Source of the DNA: Pseudomonadales bacterium
GTDB taxonomy: Bacteria > Pseudomonadota > Gammaproteobacteria > Pseudomonadales > JAHRWD01
Reading direction: 5' to 3'
Assembly: GCA_029210125.1 (NCBI GenBank)
Contig: JARGPR010000007.1
Coordinates: forward strand, 1-64,000
DNA length: 64,000 nt
Shown: positions 28,111 through 35,381 of the stretch, piece after piece
Layout: the number at the start of each line of letters is the position of its first letter
Numbering within the stretch: position 1 is the first letter of the stretch
The notes under the pieces: model-generated
The model's input: the letters and a program-made list of their open reading frames with translations, nothing else
Databases searched by the model: none
Told to the model about the DNA's origin: nothing
Made by a program: the position numbers and the translations under genes

Positions 28111-28386
28111 ATGGAAAACACAACAGGAGCTTTACGCTCGCCTCTGCGCTGCAAAATGAAGATCTGGAAGCAAAATGAACCGGATGCAGCGGTTCATGTC
28201 ACTACCAAAGATATGTCCGATACTGGAGTCTTTGTGCTGATTGATAATGAGGGTTTGGCGTTACCAATCGGTACGCTGCTTTATGGGCAGGTATTGGAAA
28301 TGCCTTTCGAAGCCCCTGTTCTGTTGATGGAAGTGGTTCGAGAAAGTGACGATGGTATTGGCCTACGTTTCAAAACTGAAGATTAA
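28111..28386 (+). CDS. PilZ-domain protein
   Basis: A short PilZ-fold protein (about 91 aa). It has the N-terminal RSPLRCKMKIW segment containing Arg residues placed like the RxxxR motif, then TTKDMSDTGVFVLID, matching the D/NxSxxG motif, then a barrel ending in DDGIGLRFKTED. PilZ domains bind cyclic di-GMP and regulate motility or surface traits. An in-frame TTG at 28012 would add 33 residues unlike any domain; I choose the ATG at 28111. The first arginine motif is imperfect, so c-di-GMP binding is likely but not certain. Confidence 0.75.
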   Translation: MENTTGALRSPLRCKMKIWKQNEPDAAVHVTTKDMSDTGVFVLIDNEGLALPIGTLLYGQVLEMPFEAPVLLMEVVRESDDGIGLRFKTED

Positions 28387-28442
28387 CAGTCCGCTCAGCT
28401 TGTGAAGTAACCCAGCACGAATTAATCATCAGCACCTATACA

Positions 28443-29063
28443 CTAGCCTCGGGGTTCCTCGGGTAACCTAGCTGTGATGGTCTTAACCACATCCAGAAAC
28501 ACATTGTTTACCTCCAATATCTTAAATCCAGCTTTTCGAACATTATCAACGGTTTGTCTGTTCATGTCAGGGCCGGATATTGAGCTTAACGGCGTCATCA
28601 GATCCATCATCAAACTGATCGGAAATATTTTGCTGCCTGTATGTTCAAACATGCGAATCTCACCGCCGGGTTTTAACACCTTGGCAAGGGCTTTTAGGCC
28701 ATCAATGGGATTGGGAACCGAGCAAAACGTACAGGATGTGTAGATCTGGTCGAAGCTATTTTCTTCGAAATCCATATCGTGCACGTCCATACATAGAGCC
28801 ACCATATTACCATCATAGGCGGCTACCCGAGGCTCCGCCTGCTTAAGCATCTTAGGGCTAATATCGATAGCGGTGATATCTAAGCCGGTTGGAAAAAGTG
28901 GTATATCCAACCCAGTGCCAAGAGCAAGAAACAAAACCTTACCCTGCATGTTTGAATAGAGTTCTCGCTTGTATGGCTCCCAACGTTTTTCCGCGCCTTT
29001 GCTGACCATCAGGTCGTAACGTTTGGAGGTTTTGTCCCACTTGTCTCTGGTTGCAGTATCCAT
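28443..29063 (-). CDS. Class I SAM-dependent methyltransferase
   Basis: A 206-aa cytoplasmic enzyme with the Rossmann methyltransferase motifs: motif I GKVLFLALGTGLDIPLF, acidic loop ITAIDISPKML, motif II region FDQIYTSCTFCSVPN and motif III LKPGGEIRMFEHTG. The pattern resembles phospholipid N-methyltransferases and Methyltransf_11 proteins, where EHxG is followed by a lipid-binding segment. The substrate is not known. The membrane protein gene at 29067 precedes it with a gap of only 3 bases, so a membrane-related substrate is possible (inference). Confidence 0.85.
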   Translation of the reverse strand: MDTATRDKWDKTSKRYDLMVSKGAEKRWEPYKRELYSNMQGKVLFLALGTGLDIPLFPTGLDITAIDISPKMLKQAEPRVAAYDGNMVALCMDVHDMDFEENSFDQIYTSCTFCSVPNPIDGLKALAKVLKPGGEIRMFEHTGSKIFPISLMMDLMTPLSSISGPDMNRQTVDNVRKAGFKILEVNNVFLDVVKTITARLPEEPRG

Positions 29064-29066
29064 CGG

Positions 29067-29465
29067 TTATTCGCCTCCGCTAAATTGGTTCAAGTCGACC
29101 TTTCCGCCCGTGCGGCTCTGCATGATGTAGATAACGACAAATACCAAAAACCCTACCAAGGCACCATCCTTCATTGCCGACCATAATGAAATCTCATGCA
29201 TTGCAGCCGCCATACTGATAATCATGCCAGCAACCATTCCCGTCAGCATGTTTGGGACCATGATCTCCATCGCCCCAAAGAGCATCAGAAACAGCGCGAT
29301 GGTAACTACAAGCGCGATGACCATGCCCAAAGCCATGCCCACAACCATTGCGATAATCATATTCCAGGAGGTGCTGAACAGAGCAGCGCAGATCAAACCA
29401 ACCATCCCGCCAACCACCAGGTTGGATACAAGATCGCCAAATACAAAGTAGAGTCGTTTTTCCAT
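29067..29465 (-). CDS. Small multi-pass membrane protein, unknown
   Basis: A 132-aa, Met- and Gly-rich hydrophobic protein with three to four predicted membrane helices (around 12-32, 36-65, 70-90 and 98-112) and no charged signature motif. It starts with ATG, and precedes the methyltransferase by 3 bases in one operon. No family is recognised with confidence. Confidence 0.7.
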   Translation of the reverse strand: MEKRLYFVFGDLVSNLVVGGMVGLICAALFSTSWNMIIAMVVGMALGMVIALVVTIALFLMLFGAMEIMVPNMLTGMVAGMIISMAAAMHEISLWSAMKDGALVGFLVFVVIYIMQSRTGGKVDLNQFSGGE

Positions 29466-29687
29466 TGGGGAGCCCGTTTAAAAGATTGGATTAATGTACA
29501 GTGGAGCGCTAAACAGGCTAGTTGATCTGGCTGATCGGATCAACCTGCGAGACGAGCGGTTTTATGGGGTTTCCGCCAATAGTACCGTTGCCGTTCGTTT
29601 GTTGTGAAAATTGAGGTTAGGTTTATAGGTATAGAATCTAGACCTAACCCTCATGTGTTGCATGGCGAAATCAACAACACACCAACA
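29466..29687. other. Intergenic region with imperfect hairpin, leading into IS remnant
   Basis: About 220 bases without a supported gene. It contains an imperfect inverted repeat GGTTAGGT/ACCTAACC (29615-29622 and 29642-29649, extendable by three bases past a one-base bulge). It should hold the promoter of the minus-strand membrane protein. Coding traces of the IS30 transposase begin near 29670. Confidence 0.35.
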
Positions 29688-29766
29688 AAATGATACGGCT
29701 TTAAGACACCAGAGGGAATTTACTATGGGAAATAAACACTATTGTCGCGGTTCGAACTTGATACTA
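29670..29766 (+). mobile_element. Second IS30-family transposase remnant (3' end)
   Basis: On the plus strand the frame reads EINNTPTK, stop, YGFKTPEGIYYGK, stop, matching the IS30 C-terminus (NNRPRKRYGFKTP) with Arg-to-Thr changes and a CGA-to-TGA nonsense change at 29691-29693. The following bases to 29766 are the terminal repeat, shared in inverted orientation with the remnant at 2554-2632. Nothing of the upstream catalytic domain remains. Its last three bases (29764-29766) serve as the stop codon of the HNH gene on the other strand. Confidence 0.8.
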
Positions 29767-30858
29767 GGGCCGATTGCGGGTTAATTGAAGCGCCTTTTCC
29801 CTGCTTATTAATCCACGCCCTGAGCACAAATGGCATCTTGGTCTGCCATCGCATTCTATACATTTTAAAAACTTATAGTCAGATTCATTAACTGCCGATT
29901 TGAAGCGTTTTGAAACATACCTATTCCCTTCGCAATATGGACAGAAATAGTTAACAAATACTCCTTCACCTTCGCAAACTGGGCATATTTCAGTCAAGCA
30001 TTCTATGATTTCCTCCGCCTCTGAATATTGCTTAAGAAGGGCTTGATAGAAAGCAGTCTGCCATGAATTTACATGTAAATTTGACTTAGATTTAGCTTGG
30101 TCTGAAAGAAAATCGACTAGAGCACGCATCTCATTTTTTCGTTTAAATTCATCTAGGATGTACTCTTGACTTGCTAACTCATTTGCAGCTTCAATCGAAA
30201 ATCTGTTAGCCAATTTAAAATCACTAAAATGTGACTGAACGCGTTTTTTCGATATATCATCCCAATGTTCCGGTGCTCGAACAAAATAGTGAATTGCCAC
30301 AGGGGAGGTTGAGATAACTTCTGCAAAAAGCCATTGCTCACTTACAAAGTTCTGACTCTCAAAGTAGGGGTGAAGACACTGGGCTTCCTCTGTGGCGGCT
30401 ACACCCACACTCTTCCCTGTATTACAATCCTTACAGGAAGGCACAAGGTTCAGCGGCACAACCGACAACTGAGGGTATTTGGTTTTCGGTAAATAGTGAT
30501 CCAAAGTAGAGGCTTGACCCATTCCACAAAATGGGCACCGGCCTAATGGCGCTCGTGATAATAGCAAGTCATATACCTTCCTTGCAGGTTTCGCCTTACC
30601 TACCATATGGCTGCTATATACATCCTTGAGCTCCTTTTTAGTCACTGCACCTAATACTATGTCGTCATTCCCGAAATCATTAGGTGGAAGGGTATAGAGT
30701 TGTTTAGCCGTCGCTATCTGCTGATACTCGCCAGCTATTACACCGATATCATTGGTTAATGCACTTAGACGATTACGTAAATTTTCGTCTGCAATGCTAT
30801 CGACACAAGTTTGATAAACAACGCGTGGGTCTTCATTAGGGGCTTTCATCGTTCTCAT
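29764..30858 (-). CDS. HNH endonuclease with DnaJ-like zinc region (Septu PtuB-like)
   Basis: A 364-aa putative nuclease. The HNH core is at about 105-150: CPFC (108-111), the catalytic DH (Asp120-His121) in STLDHYLPK, the Asn137 in VPLNLVPSC and the second CKDCN (142-146), the standard His-Asn and CxxC-CxxC arrangement. After a helical middle there is a C-terminal Cys-rich region: CPVC, CPYC, CIEC and CHLC (282-335), four CxxC pairs, three with the CxxCxGx(G) pattern of DnaJ zinc fingers. Its start overlaps the ATPase stop by 4 bases, so the pair is translated together. The gene ends on the IS30 end, so its original C-terminus may be shortened. A phage-defence role is inferred from ATPase-HNH pairing. 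Confidence 0.8.
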   Translation of the reverse strand: MRTMKAPNEDPRVVYQTCVDSIADENLRNRLSALTNDIGVIAGEYQQIATAKQLYTLPPNDFGNDDIVLGAVTKKELKDVYSSHMVGKAKPARKVYDLLLSRAPLGRCPFCGMGQASTLDHYLPKTKYPQLSVVPLNLVPSCKDCNTGKSVGVAATEEAQCLHPYFESQNFVSEQWLFAEVISTSPVAIHYFVRAPEHWDDISKKRVQSHFSDFKLANRFSIEAANELASQEYILDEFKRKNEMRALVDFLSDQAKSKSNLHVNSWQTAFYQALLKQYSEAEEIIECLTEICPVCEGEGVFVNYFCPYCEGNRYVSKRFKSAVNESDYKFLKCIECDGRPRCHLCSGRGLISREKALQLTRNRP

Positions 30859-32441
30859 CTTTCAGCCCGCGCTTGTGAGTCCCTAACCAAAATCATCGAT
30901 CGGAGTATTGCTTTACCTTCAAAGCCCAATTGATACTGGTATTCCTGCTCTATTTCTTCATAGCTCTTACCGTCAGCCACAGAACTTGCCAATAGATCAT
31001 GAAAACCAGATTTGGAAACCTCTAACCCAAACACCTCTCGTGTTAAAACACCCACATTCTCAGCAAAAGTCTCACTCTCAGGCCTATCTACATTTGAAAC
31101 TAGCCGAGTTCTTCTAAGAATAGACACACATGATTTAGGAACTTCCTGTAATACGACTGGCGAATGTGTAGCGATTATCGCTACACCATTGCGATTAATA
31201 AGCAAATCAGATAAGGCCCTAGTGAATGCGGAAAGTAGTGGTGGATGAAGATGACTTTCTGGCTCATCAAGGAGAACTAAAGTTTTTTCTTCTACGGTTT
31301 CAACCAGTTTTGTGATGGATAAAAGCACTATGGCATGACCTGAGCTCATCCGATCAAACAGTCCAGAGGCGGCTTCAGAAAACTGCTGTTTATTATTTGA
31401 TAAATCACTAGCATATATACTAATGAGCTGACATAAGTCCATTTCGGCAAAATTAAAGTCTGACTCTAACTTTCTAACAGCATTAACCCATCTATCTTTT
31501 TTTGCTGTCAATGAAAAACAAAGTTTTAAACTACTAGTAAAATCTCGGCATAGGTCACTTTTATCCTTCAACCCCCATTGATCTGGAGCTTGCTGAATTG
31601 CACGCTTTTTTAACCCAACATAGTAATAACGCATTCCCATATTTGTGTCAGATTGATCAGAAGGTGGGGTAAAAGGATCAAATGCACTGAAAGATACAGA
31701 AACCACACCCGCAAAATAATCGTCATCGAGTTTGGCAGCACCCACCCATGGGGAGTGAGTAGCGAAATAGCCGGTCTCCTCCACCGCACCTCGATCAGGA
31801 AGAAGGGCATCTACCATATTATTTAGCAGGGTTGTTTTTCCTACGCCATTACGGCCAATCAATATATGGATATTAGAAGAAGGCTTGGTATTTGGCTCTA
31901 CTTGGAATTCAACCTTAATTCCAGAGTAGCGATCATTAGAAGCCTTTTCATAAAAGAAGTCATATTCCGTAAGTGCTGCCTCACCGCGCAGGATTTTTCG
32001 AAACTGATGATCGATCGTGGAGCGATTAACATTCCTCATTAAGGAAGTATTAAAAGCTCCTTCATTTTCAGCAATAGCCAAGCGAACGGGGTTATAAGTA
32101 ACATCGCCTAGCGATATTAATACATTAGCTACTATTTCTTCAGAAAAGCTATCTACAAGATTTCGATAATAATCAGCATCCTGTCCCAACGAATAAAAAT
32201 CATCTGGTAATGCATTGAACTGCTGCGGGATCCGCGCTTCGGTCCAGCCCTCATTTTGCCCGGTAAAGCCTATTTTTACGTTACCGATGAACTGTTCATT
32301 TCCTTGTTCATCGAAGACGGTAAGACTAAATAGCGTCTTGTGCCTAAAATCATCCCAGTTATCAGGTGTTAGATAGGCAGTATTACGAGCTTGAGAAGGA
32401 AAATAACCACCCCTAGCCAATTTTTGAAATGTGATTGCCAC
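30855..32441 (-). CDS. ABC/AAA15-type ATPase of a defence pair (Septu PtuA-like)
   Basis: A 528-aa cytoplasmic ATPase. An N-terminal domain of about 190 residues, unlike known families to my eye (FGNVKI-type beta segments, LGQDADYYRN), is followed by Walker A IGRNGVGKTTLLNN (195-208), a long helical insert, an OLD-like signature region (MSSGHAIVLLSI at about 365), Walker B LVLLDEPESHLHP (388-400) and the switch His in IIATHSP (about 426). This is the AAA15/ABC-type nuclease-partner ATPase also found in Septu and retron-associated PtuA. The start is GTG with AAGGAAA upstream. A 4-base overlap links it to the HNH gene. It probably controls nuclease activation (inference). Confidence 0.82.
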   Translation of the reverse strand: MAITFQKLARGGYFPSQARNTAYLTPDNWDDFRHKTLFSLTVFDEQGNEQFIGNVKIGFTGQNEGWTEARIPQQFNALPDDFYSLGQDADYYRNLVDSFSEEIVANVLISLGDVTYNPVRLAIAENEGAFNTSLMRNVNRSTIDHQFRKILRGEAALTEYDFFYEKASNDRYSGIKVEFQVEPNTKPSSNIHILIGRNGVGKTTLLNNMVDALLPDRGAVEETGYFATHSPWVGAAKLDDDYFAGVVSVSFSAFDPFTPPSDQSDTNMGMRYYYVGLKKRAIQQAPDQWGLKDKSDLCRDFTSSLKLCFSLTAKKDRWVNAVRKLESDFNFAEMDLCQLISIYASDLSNNKQQFSEAASGLFDRMSSGHAIVLLSITKLVETVEEKTLVLLDEPESHLHPPLLSAFTRALSDLLINRNGVAIIATHSPVVLQEVPKSCVSILRRTRLVSNVDRPESETFAENVGVLTREVFGLEVSKSGFHDLLASSVADGKSYEEIEQEYQYQLGFEGKAILRSMILVRDSQARAER

Positions 32442-32621
32442 TACACAATTTCCTTTTTATCAAAATTTAAATAGTGTACAGATTTACGAATTTGCATAGA
32501 GTCACAACAGTGTTATTAAGCTGAAACTATTTTCCGCGTATTACATAGATATAAGTGGAACACCAACCAATGTATCGTGATATTAAAATCGCGGACATGG
32601 ACAATTTCTGTTTACAGCCTA

Positions 32622-33776
32622 TTAGCCCTGAGGTATATCACTCAGCAGTTCAGTTGCCGCTCGTTTGGTGCGGGCCAGATTAACTCTACGGCCAAATTTG
32701 GCTAACCCAACAAGGGATTGATAGGCTGGGTTTGATTCCAGTTCAAAGGAGTCGCCATTGTCTTTAAGTGCTGTAACCAATGCGAGAAATAGGCCTCGAT
32801 CTGAGTCAACCAGGTTTTCTACTTGCTGATTAAATGCAAGTAGGTGCCGATTTAACCCTGACGACATCGCAGAGTCATCAACCATATCACCGGATTCGGC
32901 AGCAATTAGCTCAAGGGTGCTAAGTGCTGATGCTAGCGCACCTATCTGATCGATATACAGAGTACGATCCGACATCGCTTGAACGCATTCGGTAATCAGT
33001 ATTCTGAGGTTTCCGAGCTGGGTGCCCATCTGCACCACGGACTCAAAAATAGGGAAGGGCCGAGCGTATTTATCGTAGGCGATATCGGCTTCGCCAACTC
33101 GGTTAGTTACTGGAACTTCGCAATTTTCCAGCGTAATAGTCGCGTGGGTTGCGGGTTTCATGTGATCAAACTCTTTCATGGGCACTACGCTGAGGCCAGG
33201 GGTATCACGGGGTACCAAAAAAGTGCTGAACAATTTTTTGCCGCTATCATCAACGCCGCTGATCGACATCACCACGAAGGCATCCGCAATCATGCCATTG
33301 GTGATAAAGGTTTTCAGCCCATTGATAATGACCTTGTCGCCCTGTTGTTTTGCTTCGGTTTTGATTGTCTTGGGGTTTGCGCCACCTTCCGGCTCCGATA
33401 CTGCGATGGCGATTACTGTTTTTGCATCCACAACCTGCGGCAGCCACTCTTTGCACAACTCTTTTGATGCGTGATTTAGCAGGTAGCAGCGGCTAACCAT
33501 GATGTTCATTAGCCAGGTGGTGACCACGCCCCGTGGAATGAGTGATGAGGTCAGTGCCGAACAAACCGCGACCAGGCCAGCGGTGTTGGTTTGGGTGCCG
33601 CCGTATTCAGCGGGGAAACCAATTTGGTGGATTCCCATTTTCTTGAGTTGTTCGATCTGCTGATCCGGATTCAATCCCGCAGCAGCGGAAACAAAATCTT
33701 TGATCTTTGCTTCAATCTCTTCCAGTGACGGGTTGTTTTTTTTGAAGGGCGTGAAGTTGTCTGTGAAAGTTAGCAT
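32622..33776 (-). CDS. Divergent acyl-CoA dehydrogenase-like flavoprotein
   Basis: A 384-aa member of the acyl-CoA dehydrogenase superfamily. Visible are the N-terminal helical part, IGFPAEYGGTQTN, the FAD-site segment VIAIAVSEPEGGANPKTIKTEA, INGLKTFITNGMIADAFVV and the LVPRDTPGLSVVP strand. The C-terminal domain is poorly conserved: the usual helix carrying the catalytic Glu and the GGYGY / YEGT motifs are not found. Members missing these parts act as non-catalytic subunits in heteromeric dehydrogenases, such as those of steroid breakdown, so the activity is open. The start ATG is used. It stands 90 bases from the fatty acid hydroxylase gene on the same strand and may share its transcript. 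Confidence 0.8.
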   Translation of the reverse strand: MLTFTDNFTPFKKNNPSLEEIEAKIKDFVSAAAGLNPDQQIEQLKKMGIHQIGFPAEYGGTQTNTAGLVAVCSALTSSLIPRGVVTTWLMNIMVSRCYLLNHASKELCKEWLPQVVDAKTVIAIAVSEPEGGANPKTIKTEAKQQGDKVIINGLKTFITNGMIADAFVVMSISGVDDSGKKLFSTFLVPRDTPGLSVVPMKEFDHMKPATHATITLENCEVPVTNRVGEADIAYDKYARPFPIFESVVQMGTQLGNLRILITECVQAMSDRTLYIDQIGALASALSTLELIAAESGDMVDDSAMSSGLNRHLLAFNQQVENLVDSDRGLFLALVTALKDNGDSFELESNPAYQSLVGLAKFGRRVNLARTKRAATELLSDIPQG

Positions 33777-33866
33777 CTGGTTTGTTCTCGATTATTATAA
33801 TAAGTATGTCGTTACAATAATAATGTAACTAGTTGTTTTATATTGAATTGTAATGTTGTAAATCAG

Positions 33867-34724
33867 CTATTCAGGCTTTGACCATTCTCGACGGTTGATC
33901 GCGTAACCTTCGATTTTACCGACAAAGGGTAGGGTCAATAGGCCGGTAATCCAGGTAGCTTGTTTCGGATCTCGACAGCTATGAATGCCTATATCCATGC
34001 CAATATGACCTTTGCGAGGCTGGTCAATATAGGTACCAAATAGTCGATCCCACAGGGATAGATTAAACCCGAAGTTGCTGTTGGTTTCATTGTCTTCGGT
34101 TGAATGGTGCACGCGATGCATATCCGGAGTGACTACCAATAATCTAAGAACGTGATCTAGCCGGAGCGGTAACCGGACATTTCCGTGGTTAAACATCGCC
34201 ATGGCGTTCAGGATAATTTCAAATACAATCACCGCGAGCACCGGCGCACCTAATACCATAATGGCTGCGAATTTGATCAGCATCGAAAGAATAATTTCGA
34301 GGGGATGAAACCGTGCCCCGGTCGTGACATCGTAATCCAGGTCGGCGTGATGTACGCGATGCAGGCGCCACAGGGTGGGCACCGCGTGCACCATTACATG
34401 CTGCAGGTAGATGATCATATCTAGAGCGATGATCGACAGGAATACCACTAGAGGGAAGGGCAAGGTGAAATGATTAAAAACGCCCCAGCCATTTTTTGTG
34501 GCAAATGCTGCCATACCTACCACAGCAGCGGGGAAAATAAGACGTAAAATAATGGTGTTGAGAACGACGAGCCCTAGATTATTGGCCCAGCGTACAGATT
34601 TGGACTGGGTGAGTTGCCTGCGTGGCGCGATAACTTCCCACAGCGCCATCATTAAAAAAACGCCAAAGAAAAAACTTAGCCGAATAGCGGCTTCATATTG
34701 GCTAATAAATTCTGACAGACTCAT
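33867..34724 (-). CDS. Fatty acid hydroxylase/sterol desaturase superfamily protein
   Basis: A 285-aa inner-membrane di-iron enzyme. Several hydrophobic helices frame the histidine boxes: HVMVH, HRVHHADLDYD, and HRVHHSTEDNETNSNFGF, the HxxxH, HxxHH and HxxHH set. Members hydroxylate or desaturate lipids with O2. The substrate is not known. It begins 3 bases after the trpG stop, so it is cotranscribed with trpR-trpE-trpG, an unexpected partner for tryptophan synthesis genes. Confidence 0.9.
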   Translation of the reverse strand: MSLSEFISQYEAAIRLSFFFGVFLMMALWEVIAPRRQLTQSKSVRWANNLGLVVLNTIILRLIFPAAVVGMAAFATKNGWGVFNHFTLPFPLVVFLSIIALDMIIYLQHVMVHAVPTLWRLHRVHHADLDYDVTTGARFHPLEIILSMLIKFAAIMVLGAPVLAVIVFEIILNAMAMFNHGNVRLPLRLDHVLRLLVVTPDMHRVHHSTEDNETNSNFGFNLSLWDRLFGTYIDQPRKGHIGMDIGIHSCRDPKQATWITGLLTLPFVGKIEGYAINRREWSKPE

Positions 34725-34727
34725 CAG

Positions 34728-35381
34728 TTATTCCTGATACAAAAAATTACTCAGCATCAGCATACCAGCCTCGGTTGCAAAAGACTCAGGGTGAAATTGT
34801 ACTCCTTGAATGGGGTATTGTTTGTGCCGAACGCCCATGATTTCATTGGGTAGTGTTGATGCCGCATCACTACTTTTTTGTTTCATTGCTTCAACTGTTG
34901 CTGTGACTTCAAGACAGTCGGGCAGCTTTTCTGGATTCACCATTAGAGAGTGATAACGCATTACTTCAAGTGGTTGGGGTAAGCCTTTAAAAACCTGCTG
35001 GCCGTTGTGTTGAATATCAGAGGTTTTTCCGTGCATCGGTATCGGCGATCTAACTACCTCGCCACCAAAGGCATAGGCGATTCCCTGCATGCCTAAACAG
35101 ATTCCAAGTAGTGGCGTAGTTTTTCCCAGTTCGGTAATCACTTGTTTGCAGACGCCAAAGTAATCTGGATTATCGGGGCTGCCGGGGCCGGGTGAGATGA
35201 TGATCCGCTCAGCATTAATATCGGCTACCTGTTCAAAGCTGAGTTCGTCGTTTCGTTTAACCAGTACTTCAAAGGGTTTTTGCCCGTTAGCCTGGTCGTT
35301 TGAGCGTGAAAGTATTTCACCTGAATATTGATACAGGTTAAAGGTGAAGGAATCGTAGTTGTCTATGATTAGTAGTTTCAT
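34728..35381 (-). CDS. trpG: Anthranilate synthase glutamine amidotransferase subunit
   Basis: A 217-aa class I glutamine amidotransferase. It has IIDNYDSFTFNLYQY at the N-terminus, ISPGPGSPDNPDYFG, the catalytic Cys in PLLGICLGMQGIAYAFGG and the His-Glu pair in VQFHPESFATE. It supplies ammonia from glutamine to the TrpE subunit for anthranilate formation, and the same subunit may also serve PabB. Start and stop overlaps (4 bases with trpE, 3-base gap to the hydroxylase gene) place it in the trp operon. Confidence 0.9.
   Translation of the reverse strand: MKLLIIDNYDSFTFNLYQYSGEILSRSNDQANGQKPFEVLVKRNDELSFEQVADINAERIIISPGPGSPDNPDYFGVCKQVITELGKTTPLLGICLGMQGIAYAFGGEVVRSPIPMHGKTSDIQHNGQQVFKGLPQPLEVMRYHSLMVNPEKLPDCLEVTATVEAMKQKSSDAASTLPNEIMGVRHKQYPIQGVQFHPESFATEAGMLMLSNFLYQE

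Noticed and set aside
32495-32525. Possible third IS30-like end (ACAACAGTGTTATT) upstream of the ATPase gene
   Set aside because: Only a loose match to the terminal repeat, with no transposase coding trace beside it.
32979-33467. A 162-codon plus-strand open frame inside the acyl-CoA dehydrogenase gene
   Set aside because: Antisense shadow of a recognised gene, with no domain pattern.
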